Below the pieces are notes generated by a model. The model did not search any database and was not told the DNA's origin. It saw only the letters and a program-made list of their open reading frames with translations. A DNA stretch of 64,000 bases from Gaeumannomyces sp. JS-464 (lineage: Eukaryota; Ascomycota; Sordariomycetes; Magnaporthales; Magnaporthaceae). The position numbers were made by a program, and so were the translations under genes. The stretch covers positions 868,001 to 932,000 of the forward strand of contig NGZR01000001.1 in the NCBI GenBank assembly GCA_002197995.1, written 5' to 3'. Shown here one piece after another: positions 1-11,366 of this stretch (position 1 is the stretch's first letter; every line of letters starts with the position of its first letter).

Positions 1-3000
1 GTTTTGCAAAAACTCGTTTTAACGGATTTATCGCTTATTTAAGTTTTTGCTTATAATAAAATGCGTTAGGTTTTTATAATCCGTATATACTATAACCTAA
101 TGTTTCGCTTTATAAAAGTGTAGCCGCCATTTTTCAAATGCTCGGATTATCGCTAAAAGTTTTTTATTGTAAATTTGGCAGTTTAATTTAAATCCATTTA
201 GCTTTTACGAAAAAAATGCGTAAAAATGCAACCGTTTTTAATCGTTTCGCTATCCGAATTAGCCGCTAATCGCGTAATCCGACGCGTCGGTTTTAATTTC
301 GAAAAAAAAATTTAAATTTGGGAATGTTAATACTAGTTTTTTTAATACGGCGTTTCGTAATTGCTCGAAAGCCTTTTATTTTTGCTTTCCCTAATAAAAC
401 TGGTGGTTGTTTTTGGTAAAGTTCGTAAATAGTATAGCGATTTTGCTATAACTATGGATAAACCGTTTATAAAAGTTTAAAAACTTTAAAAACCTTTGTA
501 TTTCCGTAACGTTTTTAAATATAAGCCATTTTTTAACTTTTTTAACTTTTTTAAAGTTTATGCAAACCTGTTCGAGTGTAATTATAAACCTTAAAAAAGC
601 GACTTTTTACGAATGCCATTCGCATTTTTTTGGTTTAACAAAAAGTTTTGCGTTAAGTAATTTTTAAAGCATTTTATACACGTGTTATTTATGCTTTTTT
701 ATCGTTTTCGAAAAAATTAAAATGTTATTTAAGTATGCGAAAACAAAAATATCGAAATATTCGCGTAATATATAGTTAATTATCTTTTAAAACGTAACTA
801 ATACGTTAATAAGCCCGAAAGTTATTACCAAAAATTCGTAGCATTTAAGCTTTATTTTAAAAGCTATAAGCCATTTTTGGCCCTTTTTAATCCATATTAA
901 GCTATAAGCTTTCCGTAAATTTAAAACCGTAAAATACTAGGCTTTGCCGAACTTATCGCGCAATTCGTTAATAAAAAACAAAAAATATTAATCTTTTATT
1001 ATAACCTCGTTTAGCGGGCGGTAATTAATACACATTCGTTCCGTCCCGTTTTTTTTTCCTTTTTTATAAAATCTTATATTCTATTAAAAAATCGAAAAAT
1101 TTAATATATCCTTTCCGTAAGTTTTCTTTTAGCTGTTTTTTTAACACCTCCTATTGCCGAAAGCTAAACTAATATAGCTTTTAATATTTAAAATGCGTTT
1201 TTAACTTAAGTTTAATTTTTAAATCGAACGGTTTATATTCGGGAAGCACCGTTTTTAGGTTTTTCCGAAACAATTTCTCGTATTTATAATATTCCTCCGA
1301 AATATTCGCGAGCCGTTTTTTAATATTAGTTTAATCGTTTTAATCGCTTTTTACTTTAAATAATCGTATATTCGTTAATATTAAATGCAAAAATGAACTG
1401 CTAAATCCTATTACCGTTATAACCTTTTTTCGTTGCTTTTTATACTTACGGTGTAAAGTTCGTAATTGGTAAACCGTTTTAATTATTTGTAACTTTTCCT
1501 ATTGGATTTGGCCGGTAGCTTAATTTATTCGTAAATTATTTTTCTTAAGCTAAAAAATTCCGAAAATTACATTTCCTTTTTTTATATCCAGCTTATCCAA
1601 TATAATAGTAACGTTTTCCCCGTTTTAAATGCGTAATATTACTAGTTATGTTTTTCGGTCGATTTATTTTTTATTATAAGCGATAGGTATTTTTTCGACC
1701 GTTTTTAATTAATACGGTTAATACTTCCGTTTTGTAGGAATTTTATACCGTTTAACCGTTTATAACGATACGTAATCGCTTTATGCTTTATAATTAATTA
1801 TTATTTTAACCTTTTTTTAATATTTTATCCGGAATATTAATAGGTTATATAATTAATTTAATTTTGCTATTGCGAAAGTTTTTGTTAGTTTTTCCTTTTT
1901 TCCATTCCGTGCCCCCCGTTTAAGTGGTTTTTTAATTTTTTAATAAAAGGAATAAGTACCGTACGTTCGTCCTTTTATCCGGGTTAAACGGTGCGTACGT
2001 CCGCATAATCCTTTAATGTTAAACTTTCGCTTTTTATGCTATATGCTTTTTGCATTTCACAATTTCGCATTTCTTTTAATCGAGCATTTTAGTAATATAT
2101 AATATCGAATACCGTTTGCTAGGTTTAAAAATTACGGTAAATTTGCCGATCCGGGCTGGTTCCTACCGTAGTAATTAAAATGCTAAACGGAGCTTAACTT
2201 TTGGCTCGCTTTTTAATTTCCGTAAAAAGAAATCGTATTTAAGCTTAAATCGTAAATGAAATTTGCACTTTCCGTAAATGCATTTCGCTTAAAAAAGGTA
2301 CAAATATCCCGAATGCTTTATATTAATACTAGGGTAATTTTTTAAAAACTAACGCAATTTATTTTAACTCGCTTACGTTTTTAAATTTATAACTAGCATA
2401 TTTAATTTCCTGCTAATCGTTAAACCACGATAAAAGTTAACCGTCGTTTTCGTTTATTAAAGTAGCGTAACTAACGAGCCATTTAGGTATTTTAAAAACT
2501 TTAACGTTTTAAAAACACGCCGAAATATTGAAAAGCGTAAAGCGTGTTAATTTTTCCAATTTACCTGCTTTTCGCGGATTATAAATACGGAAGTTCCGCC
2601 GTTCGAACCTTCCGCCCGTTTTTAAAACTCGGCCGTTTTAAAGTTTTAACTACCTCGGTTTATTTTAGCGTCGGTATTAATGCTTTTCGACTTTTAAAAA
2701 AGGTGTGTTTAATTTAAAGCTTTTTTCGAGCTTTTTTTTCTTTCGCGTTATTTGCTAAAGTTGCTCCCTTTTAAATTCCGCGAAAAGCGTATTTTTTTTT
2801 CCTTTAAATTTTCGGGTCCGGAAATAATCCGCTATTTTCCTTCCTTATCGTTTTTAAACCTCGTGGTTTTAAATATACAAATATTTCGTGGTTTTCAAAA
2901 ATACTATCCGGTAACCTTTTTTATCGGATTGGTATATAATATAGCTTATCGTAGTAATATATTTAATTAAACGCCATTTTAAAACATAATTTCTTTTATA

Positions 3001-3222
3001 TCGAGCTTTTTTACGTCGTTAAAAGTTCGTTTACCTAGCGGTTATTATTTTACTAAAAGCAATTAATTTTTATATAGCCGGCTTAGCCGCATTTAAAAAC
3101 TTTTTCGTTTTTAGGTTTTATTTTTGCTTTTTTATTACTTTATTACTAATAAACAGCTTTCGCATTAAAGTTTATAAAGCCGATGCGTTTCGTAAGCCGT
3201 AATAGGTTATTATTTGGCTTTT
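1..3222 (-). pseudogene. Chromovirus pol relic (zinc knuckle end of gag, protease region, reverse transcriptase, RNase H), copy 1
   Basis: Minus-strand relic of gag-pol. From right to left: a CFKCG...GYIK zinc-knuckle remnant at about 3070-3098 (His changed to Tyr, one residue now a stop), an unresolved stretch where protease is expected, then reverse transcriptase. RT shows AFKIKLKCYEFLVITFGLIN followed by FDIFVFAYLNNILIF. The catalytic YLDD box is now YLNN (724-735), the G-to-A outcome of RIP. Left of this, about 240-410, the RNase H segment reads KAFEQLRNAVLKKL and TDASDYAI, and the frame continues to base 1. No intact reading frame exists. An open stretch on the opposite strand at 2752-2970 is not a gene. 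Confidence 0.85.
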
Positions 3223-3391
3223 TATTAAAAGTGGCTTAAAGTTACGTGGGTGGCAGCTGGTGCCCCACAGCTTTAAACCTATGCATTGGCTTTAGTATTT
3301 TAACCTGCGCGCGTTTTAGCCCGCGATTTAATAAAGTAGCTAAGTAATAGTAAAAATTAACTTTAAGTGCTTGTCGCGCGCACCTTTATTA
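3223..3391 (+). repeat. Copia 5' LTR
   Basis: 169-bp direct repeat matching 8452-8621. It starts TATTAAAAGTGGC where the 3' LTR has TGTTAAAGGTGGC, so the canonical TG start has been lost by G-to-A change. A GC-richer core (GTGGGTGGCAGCTGGTGCCC) is preserved in both LTRs. Confidence 0.9.
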
Positions 3392-3402
3392 GGTTATAAG
3401 CC
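3392..3402 (+). other. Copia primer-binding site (half-tRNA initiator-Met type)
   Basis: GGTTATAAGCC directly follows the 5' LTR. One G-to-A change from GGTTATGAGCC makes it complementary to the anticodon stem-loop (CTCATAA loop) of initiator tRNA-Met. That is the half-tRNA primer used by Drosophila copia-type elements. Inference from position and similarity. Confidence 0.65.
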
Positions 3403-3899
3403 TTCGCGCCGCCGTTAACGATATTTTTGCCTAATTAGGAAAAATTAACGGTGCACGAGTTGTTTCCCGTTATTTGCGTTTTCCCGCCGTGGATTACGGG
3501 CGAAGGCAGCAGTTAAAAAACCGTTAAACGACAATTAACAAAGCCGCGTTCGGCGCCGATTAGCAATTATAACAAAGCAATAATAATAACCCTTTTAACG
3601 CTTAAAAGCACTGTTTTCCTTGCAATTTAACGCTTTTATACGCGTTAAAAAAAGCTAACAAAGCCGCCGAAATGGCAGAATACCGCGAAATCGCAGTAAA
3701 AATCACAGACTTGCTAGGGCCTTTTAATTTGGAAATATAAAAGCGCACTATCCGGGTGCATTTAACCGCTTTTCGTAATATCTCTTTTATATTTGCTAAC
3801 CTTCCGGCTAAGCCGGTTAAACGGAAAACGACGAAGCTATACAGTTATAGGCTTTTAAAAGGACATTAACATAGTATTGCATCCGCAATAATATCGAAA

Positions 3900-6800
3900 G
3901 GTAACTACGGATTTGGAAAAGGCCGGTTAAAAACCGCCTTAAAAACGACGAAAATTAAAACCTAAAAGCTTTTTAAAATAAAGTAGTTAGCACTATTAAA
4001 GTTACCGTTAACGGCCGTTTCGACGCTTTAATTAACGAACATTATACAATTTCGGTAAAAAAGTTCGACGGTAACGTTAAAAAATATATAAACCGCTGGT
4101 TATAAGTAAAACAAGCCCTAAATTAAGCCAATATTAACATTTTCAAATCGGATGTTTATAAAAGCCTCGTTAACGGGCTTAGCGCTATTTATCCTTTTGC
4201 AATGGCTATAGCTTTAAGGAATTGTAAAAGCGAGCGCCGCATTCCCGCTAACTTTATTTCGAAAGTGCTCGAAAATACGGCGGTTATAAAAGCCTCGGAA
4301 TTAAAAGCTATAGTTAACACTAATAAAAAGCCGGAAGGATTTTAAAAGCCGAAGGAAAAGCCGAACCCTATAGTAAAAAGGGTTGCACTATCGTTTCGCG
4401 TGCTTTTTACTACGATAAGTGCGGTAAGCATTATAAAAGCGGCGATAATAACTGCTAGCTTTTGCACTTTAAGCTCGAGGAGGCTTAAAAGGCCAAATAT
4501 TTAAAGCGGCGCTCCTAGCGAGGCAATAAGGCAGCTAACGAGGCTATAGCCAACCCGAAGGCTGCCGATTATACTAGTAGTATGCCGGTTAATCGAAGCA
4601 GTGCCAGCTAATACAATATAGCTAATACCGCTTTAAGCAATATTAATAGTGCCCGTAACGCCGTGATAATTAACTCCGGCTCGTTTAAGCATTACTTTAA
4701 CGATCGCAAATAGTTTACCTCGTTAAAAAAGCGCGAGGTTTTTTACAACGCTACTACGGCCAACGGCGGCGTTTAAGTTTCCGTTAAAAAGGGCACCGTC
4801 GAAATGCATTGGCGTAATAAAACGGGCGTTATTACAATTACCTTACAAGCAATTTTACGTTTAAGTCCTTTTTTAACCTTTTTAGCTTTGGCAAAATGCG
4901 CAAAGCGGGTTTAAAAACGATTAAACCGATTATTTCGTAACGCTTAACGATAAATGGTTAGGCAGTTACTAAATTAACAATAACGTACTAATTGCTAACG
5001 TTAACATGCCCGCAAACGCGCTTTCGGGCTTTATAGCCCCGGGCAACGCACCTAACGGAAAAAACCGACCGACGAAAGCTAACGCATAAACCACGACAAA
5101 GCGCTCGGTGCTTTACGTAATAATGCATCGGCGCCTAATGCATGCTAATAAAAAGGCGGTAATAACGGTTTGCCGCGCTGCAAATATTAAAGTCAACTAT
5201 TTCGAAACATTAAAGCATACTTGTAACGGTTGTTTAAAAAGCAAAGCGATTTAAATTATCGGCAATCGTTATTTCCACCGCATTACCCGCTTTTTAAACC
5301 GTATTTATATGGATATATTAACTATTTCGCTTACTTTATACGGCGGATACAATTACGCCGTTTATATTATTAACGAAGCAATTACTTTTAGCTAAGTGAT
5401 TTTTGCAATTAGCAAAACCAATACGGAGATTTTTATAAAGGTTTATAACTGGATTAATTATATTAAACTTTAATTAAGCATTAAAATATAAGCAATTTAT
5501 ACGAATAATAACACGAAGTTTAACCCGGAAAAGCTAAAAGCCTATTGCATTGCTCGAAATAAAGCTTGCGATTAGCCCGGCGCGATATTCGGAAATAAAT
5601 AGCATCGTTAAACGTGCTAACCGTATTATACTTAACGCGGCTCGTACCGGGATTAACGCTAACGGCTTGCACAAAAAGTACTAGGTATATGCTTTACAAA
5701 TAACGAAAAAAAAGTGCTAAATTACACTTTAAATACAACTTTTAACGGCAAAAAAAGCCCGCACGAGGCGTGGGCAAAAGCAATCGGCTTTAACGAGGAG
5801 TATTACCAACCACCAATTCGTACCTTCCGCATTTAAAGCGCGGTCGCTTAAATGCTAATTAAAAACGGCAAACAAACTAAAACTAACAAAATGGCTTTTA
5901 AAATAACGAAAAGCCGGCTTATAAACTGGGAAAGCTTTTATAATAAGATTTTGCTAGTTAAGCCGGACGGTACCGACAAGGTTTTCCGTTACCGTAACGC
6001 ACGGATTAATAAAAGCGCTGGTAAACGCCGGAAATCGCTTTATAATTTTGTTAAAAAGGCGACCATTATTAACGAAATTAACAAAGCCGTTATTAAAAAC
6101 CTTTACTTTACTATAGGTATTTGGGTTTACAATACTGGCTTAACTTCCAATTCCACCGATAGCAACGATAATAACACCGGTGCAATTGGCGATACTGCCG
6201 GCTACGAAAGTAAAAACGATTTATCGCTTGCGGAGGATACCGGGGAAACCAGAGCGGAAAACGAGGAGCCTGCCGCTGCAAAGCCTGAAAAGCTTAAAAA
6301 GCCCGCCGGGCCGGGCATGCTAACACTCGAAAAAACTCCCGAGCTCGGCAACGAGGCGGTTACGATACTTGCAACGTTTAAAAAAAGGACTTGCAAAAAG
6401 CGGCCGCCGCCCTCGCCGAGTGACCGGCAACTAAAAAAGCGTTTAACGGCTTTTAAGCATTACGAAGTTTTAACACCAAAAACCTGTAAAAAAAGGGAGC
6501 TTGCGGAGTTATTTACAACGGCTCGCTTTAAGTTTAAAAATATTAAAAAAGTGGCGAAAAAGGATCCGGGTAACCTTAAAAGCGCCGGAAACGACGAAAG
6601 CTTCCACAGCTTTAATACGAATACTAAGGCTGCCGAAAAAAGTGCCCGAAAAACGGGTTTTGCATTGTTAACGTTACGTACGCGGATAACGATATCGTTT
6701 TACTTTAAAAAATCGGCGGTTTTAAAATCCCTAACCTCGCGCTTTTCGGCATCGCTATAACGCCGAAAATACCGTATATTCCGGCCTATTACTATAACGC

Positions 6801-8420
6801 GGTAAAGCATAAAGCCGAATACGAGCGATATTATAAGCTAGCAATGCAAAAGCAAATTAACACGCTGCTTAAAAAAAGCACGTAAGTGCTGGAAAAATTG
6901 CCTTCGAACGCTAAAACATTGCCGGGCAAATAGGTATACGTGTTTAAACTAACGCCTAACGGTGCTTTTAAAAAGATTAAAACGTGTTAAGTCGTTTACG
7001 GCAATTACAACGATATTTTAAGCGAGGATAAAGCTGCAACGTACGCGGCAATCGCTTATATAGCGTTTACAAAGGTGTTTTTTATGCTTATAGCCGTTAA
7101 CGATTTTAAATGCCGACAATTCGATTTCGTAACTGCCTATTTCGGCGCTATTATACTTAATAACGTTATAATATACGTACAGCAATTTTAAAGCATTCCG
7201 GTTAGGCAAAAAGGCTACTATTGCCACTTAAAAAAAGCACTTTACGGCTTTCGCAAATCGCTTTTGTAATAATATCGAACGATTATTCCAAAGCTCGAAG
7301 CATTTAGCTTTAAACCGATTTACCAAAACGTTTGCTTTTACCGCAAAAAGGAAACGGGCGCCATATTATTGCTTTACGTGGACGATTTCCAAATTGCCGC
7401 CGTACGGTTACGAAAATTAAAGCTACCGTTACCGAAATGGGTAGCCGGTTTGAAATATCCGCTTTAGGTAACGCAAAAACGTTCCTCGGCATATAGGTTG
7501 TAAAAAGTCGCTAGCGAAAAACTATAAGCCTTTACTAACGCGATTATATTAACAAAATCATTACCAAATACGAACGGGAAAACCTTAAAACAGTAAAAAC
7601 GCTTTAGCCTTTTAGCTTTATAATGCCGATCATTTAGGACCTTTTCCCGTACGAGGAGGTTTTGCGCTACTAGTCGGAAATAGCGAGTATTAGCTACCTC
7701 GCTGGCATTACTCGCCCTAATATTACGTATACCGTAAAAAGGTTGCAAAAGGTTAATGCCAATCCCGGTAACGAGCATTTGGCATTGCTAAAGCACTTTT
7801 AGCGCTACATTATTAGCATTAAAAAGCTCGCGTTTACCTTTGGTAGGCCTACTTACAGCGCCGAAACGATAGGCTTAAAAGCCTACGAAAACGCTTCGTT
7901 CGTTAACTGCTTTCGTACGAAAGCATTTACAAGCGGCGTAATCGTTATGCTAACGGGTGGTCTTATTTACTGGGCAATTAAAAAAGCAAACTTTTGTAAC
8001 GACGTTAACGACGGAAGCGGAGTTCGTTAACCTTTTGCTAACGGGCCGGGCTTTGCTTTAAATTAAAAGCATTTTAAAAGAAACTGGATACTTTTAGCGA
8101 AAGATTTTCGTGGTGCACACGGACAGCGCTAACGCTTAAACGACGGTGCTAAACCCGTTAAAATTAGCCCGCACCCGCATAATTAACCTCCGCTACAAGT
8201 GGGTAATCGATGCTGTAAAGCGTTAACTTTTCACCCTTAAGCTCGTTAGCACGGCCAATATAAAAGCGAACGGTTTTACGAAAAGCTTAACGGCGGAAAA
8301 ACAGGCGAGGTTTATTGTTTAACTGGGAATGCAATAAATGCCGCAATAAACGGCTTATAAGAAAACCAGGGAAACACCACGAACTTGGAAGGTTACTACG
8401 TAAATGCGGGCTCGTAATAC
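3900..8420 (+). pseudogene. Copia gag-pol relic (gag, zinc knuckle, integrase, RT, RNase H)
   Basis: Plus-strand translation, broken by stops. Gag-like FDALINEHYTISVKKFDGNV at about 4020-4080; a zinc-knuckle remnant YDKCGKHYKSGDNNC near 4410-4455 (first Cys now Tyr); integrase zinc-finger remnant CNGCLKSKA near 5220-5250; integrase core YMDILTISLTLYGGYNYAV near 5310-5370 and TNNNTKFN near 5500; a Glu/Pro/Lys-rich spacer inside the open stretch 5852-6760. Reverse transcriptase runs about 6850-7400, with DFVTAYFG..I and KKALYGFRKSL and an intact YVDD box at 7375-7386. SYLAGITRPNITYTVKRLQK lies near 7690-7750, the RNase H segment TSGVIVMLTGGLIYW near 7930-7975, and the closing NGFTKSL near 8265-8290. 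The order integrase before RT defines Ty1/Copia. Confidence 0.9.
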
Positions 8421-8442
8421 TTTTAAAGCCGTTGCATGACTT

Positions 8443-8451
8443 ACGAGGGGG
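8443..8451 (+). other. Copia polypurine tract
   Basis: The purine run GAGGGGG lies directly before the TGTTAAAGG start of the 3' LTR, where plus-strand DNA synthesis is primed in LTR retrotransposons. Confidence 0.7.
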
Positions 8452-8621
8452 TGTTAAAGGTGGCTTAAAATTACGTGGGTGGCAGCTGGTGCCCCACAGT
8501 TTTAAGCTTATGCATTAGCTTTAGTATTTTAGCTTGCGCGCGTTTTAGCCCGCGATTTAGTAAAGTAGCTAAGCAATAGTAACAAATCACTTTAAATGCT
8601 TATCGCCGCGCACTTTTATTA
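8452..8621 (+). repeat. Copia 3' LTR
   Basis: 170-bp direct repeat of 3223-3391 that keeps the TG start. Most differences between the two LTRs are C/T or G/A transitions, in keeping with RIP after insertion. A 67-codon open stretch crossing its start (8315-8518) is not a gene. Confidence 0.9.
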
Positions 8622-8627
8622 CCTTTT

Positions 8628-9467
8628 TTTAGTTGGCTTTATTGTTTTATGCCGCACTTTTAAAACCATATCCTTTTTTTCCTATTATCGTTTATACAAT
8701 TTATCGCTAATACGAACCGCGTTTTTAACGTAATCCGTAAAAAACTTTAAGCGGTTTTGCTTTGCGAGTTCGTTTTTTACGTTTTCGCGTAATCCGTTGT
8801 AAAAATGCAGCATTAACGTAGCGTCGTTTTAGCTAAGCTTAGTACTAACCCGTTAAAAGTCCGTTACGTATTTAGCTGCAAACTTTCGCTATTTAAAAGC
8901 CAGCAAATTTCTTTCGGCAATTCGGGTTTCGTCGACTATTCCGAACACTTTTCCGACCTTTTTCCGAAGGTTTCGAAGCTAGCGAAAATAAATTTGGTGG
9001 TTTTTTGGCTACCTTTATACCTTTTAAAATAGTTACTTTAAATTGGTTAAAACCATTCTTTTACCTTACCGTCCAGCCTGGTAATAACGTAAGCAACTTT
9101 TTATTTTTCGCTTACGAATTGCTATTTGTAAAATTTAAAATAGCTTTTGCATTCGGTAAAAAACGTTTTAAATTTACCGTTTTCCTTTCCGTAAAAATCC
9201 GGGGACGGAAATTTGTACGTTTTAACCGCGATAAGCGTTTTAAAGGATAGCAATTTCGTGGTAAATTGCTTTACCTCGGCCTAGCTTTTGGCGATCTTTT
9301 CCCTTATAAGCTTAAAAAGGCTGGCCGTATTAGCGGCTTCGTCGAGGTCGTACTTAACACCGTTAAAAGTAAAAACCATAGTTTTTTCCTTTTTAGGCTT
9401 TTTGCTATTGCTCGTTATAGCTGTACTGTTTTCCTTTTAACGAAGTACTAAATAAAATTAATTAAAA
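8628..9467 (-). pseudogene. Chromovirus gag relic, copy 1 (N-terminal part)
   Basis: Minus-strand translation of about 8690-8935 gives a Ty3/Gypsy gag (Retrotrans_gag-type) segment: RKFAAKYVTDF, then NDATLMLHFYNGLRENVKNE, then a segment ending RISDKLYKR, with in-frame stops. It aligns with 21,340-21,600 of the second copy. It continues, beyond the Copia insertion, into the zinc knuckle at about 3070-3098. The open stretches at 9005-9250 and 9266-9451 on the plus strand are the opposite strand of gag and are not genes. Confidence 0.82.
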
Positions 9468-9942
9468 TATTACAATTAAAAGTTTACTTTTAAAGTAAGG
9501 CATTTCAGGGGTAGTAAGGATAATATCGCTAGTGCTGGTAAACAAAAAATACGTAATTTAAAAGGATAACCTAATTGCTTGCCTTAGGGGATGCTTAAAA
9601 GCTAACTTAAATTAATTAATACCGAAGCTTTAATTAAGGCTACTTAAAATAGTAAAAAATCCATCCTTTATATATACGCTGCTTTTTGTTTTTACGTTAG
9701 GTTAATTTATGGATTTATAATTTCGCTAATACAAATTTAAAAATCCTTTTGGCTTTATAAAATTTATAGTTTCGCTAATACAAATTTAAAAATCCCTTTG
9801 GCTTTATAAATTATAATCCTTTTAATTTAAATCCAAAAATCCAGCTAAAGTTACGTAACTTTACGTGTCCGGGTGCGGGCAAAGGCACCGCTTGGGGCCT
9901 TTGCCATCTTGCCGCCCCGGGGTTTGCATACTGGTCGTAACA
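9468..9942 (-). repeat. Chromovirus copy 1, 5' LTR (475 bp, variant type)
   Basis: On the plus strand it runs from TATTAC (RIP form of TGTTAC) to GTAACA. The first 200 bp or so match both LTRs of the second chromovirus. The middle does not: here it carries two tandem copies of a 49-bp unit (about 9714-9811), where the other copy carries 39-bp palindromic repeats. The end keeps a GC-rich block (about 9870-9935) with traces of similarity to the other LTRs. Because the element reads on the minus strand, the variable part falls in U3. Confidence 0.85.
9714..9811. repeat. Tandem 49-bp repeat, two units, in LTR
   Basis: Two adjacent units share the core TTTCGCTAATACAAATTTAA followed by AAATCC and TTTGGCTTTATAAA, differing at a few bases. 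They lie in the U3 part of the minus-strand LTR, where promoter or enhancer repeats are common in retroelements; the function is inferred only. Confidence 0.8.
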
Positions 9943-10060
9943 TGTTACGGGACAAAACTAAGGTTAATCCACGTGCACTATAAAGGCAAAAAAAGAACGT
10001 TGTTATAGCTAGGGTTATAACCGTGCGAAGTTCTTATTAAAAAACGATTGCACCGTAACA
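9943..10060. repeat. 118-bp segment with TGTTACGG / CCGTAACA ends
   Basis: Lies between the chromovirus LTR and the transposase relic. It starts TGTTACGGG and ends CACCGTAACA, so the terminal 8 bases form a perfect inverted repeat. It may be a tiny MITE, a solo-LTR fragment, or the 5' part of the pogo element. No target duplication is visible. Confidence 0.4.
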
Positions 10061-11096
10061 TATACGGGCAATTTAATTTAATTTAACGTTAAATGCTCGT
10101 TCGGCAGCTAAAGTTTACGACGTTTTTAAAACCACGTTACGTCGCTAACGCGCTGGTTAATTGCTCGACGCGATAGCATGCTTAATTCCCGGAAATTAAC
10201 GAAATTTGAAAAAAAGCGCTTGTTAAATACATATTCGAGCTGGATTTTCGCGCATTTTTTCCCCGGCTTTTTAATATTAAAATATAGCCAATCGATTGCT
10301 CGCCGAACGTAATGCGGGCACTGTTAGCAAATGCTGGATTGCGAAATTCGTTAAACGCCGCCTAAAGCTCGGCACGCGTTAAATTTAAAAGTACGATTAT
10401 TAAAAAGCTAAATGCGAAAATCCCAAGCTTGTTTTTGCGTAATTTAACCTTATACGAAACATTATAGCCAAATATAGCATTTTAAATAACGATATTTATA
10501 ATTTCGACGAAACCGGCTTTTTTATAAGCATAATCGTCGCCGTTATAATTATTACAACATTAAAAAGCCGTGGTAAAACAAAACTGGTTTAGTTTAGCAA
10601 CCGGGAATAGGTTATAATTATTTAAAAGGTTAATTATTGCGGTTAAGCGATCCTTTTTTTTATTATCGTTAAAAAGCAGTACTATTTGGCCAATTGGTAT
10701 TCGGAAACCGACTTTTTACGCAATTAGGTTATCGTAATAAGCGTTAATAGGTAAACTACGAGCAAGCTCGGCTTAAAATGGATTTAACATTTCGATAAAC
10801 ATATTACATCGCGTATAAAAACCTTTTATCGTTTGTTAATGCTAAACGGTTATAAAAGCCACTATTTAACGAATTTTAAACTTTATTGCTAAAAATATAA
10901 CATTATTACGCTTTGCATATTTCCGCATTCGTTTTAATTTTTTTAACCGTTTAACGTTAAATGCTTTAGCTTAATAAAACGGGCGTACAATTAACAAATC
11001 GAAAACTTAATAAAATTACACGTTAACCACGTAATTAAGGTCGAATTCTTTTCGGCGTTTAAAATGGCATTTTTTAATTCCATAACCGAAGGAAAT

Positions 11097-11366
11097 TGTC
11101 GGATAGTTATTCCGGCGCATGCACTCGTGGGATTTAAAGGCTTAAAAAGCTTGGAAGGCTTTTAAAGCTTACAAGGCCCATAAGGCTTACGTAAGCTAAA
11201 AGCCCAAACCTTTTCGCAAATAAAAAGGGGCTTGTTAGCCCCTTTTCCTATAGCTAAATCTCCTTCCTTTTTATGCACATACAAAAACTTTCCAAATTTA
11301 TAAATCTTTGTTTATCACTTTTAACGAAAGGTTTCGAGCCTAACAAGAGTAACATTTTTACCAACA
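11097..11366 (+). repeat. TRIM-like element left LTR
   Basis: 270 bp, TGTCGGATAG...CCAACA. It matches 12,314-12,583 but is richer in T and A at sites where the right LTR has C and G, so it is the more heavily RIP-mutated member of the pair. Confidence 0.88.

Larger units (their letters stand above)
3223..8622 (+). mobile_element. Ty1/Copia LTR retrotransposon, complete structure, RIP-inactivated
   Basis: Direct repeats of 169 and 170 bp (3223-3391, 8452-8621) flank an internal region with gag, integrase, RT and RNase H in Copia order on the plus strand. The insertion is proven by the second chromovirus copy, which lacks these 5.4 kb: the flanks at 3222 and 8628 join into its uninterrupted sequence near 21,270. 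CTTTT precedes the left LTR (3218-3222) and CTTTT occurs at 8623-8627, a likely 5-bp target duplication. The exact 3' end is uncertain by one base, because the left LTR seems to end in TTA and the right one in TTAC. Stops in all domains make it non-functional. Confidence 0.92.
1..9942 (-). mobile_element. Ty3/Gypsy chromovirus, copy 1 (left end outside window, RIP-mutated, interrupted by a Copia element)
   Basis: Element read on the minus strand: its 5' LTR is at 9468-9942, gag follows to the left, then pol, and the window starts inside RNase H. Positions 1-3222 and 8628-9467 align base by base with 18,057-22,105 of the second chromovirus, apart from the 5.4-kb Copia insertion at 3223-8622. 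Integrase, chromodomain and 3' LTR must lie left of the window. All frames carry many stops, mostly TAA, and C-to-T / G-to-A changes are widespread, so the copy is dead. Family assignment rests on the gag, RT and RNase H motifs described separately and on the chromodomain of the sister copy. Confidence 0.9.

Noticed and set aside
5852..6760. 302-codon open frame as an independent gene
   Set aside because: It lies between integrase and reverse transcriptase of the Copia relic and has the charged, Pro-rich composition of that spacer. It is only a stretch that escaped stops.
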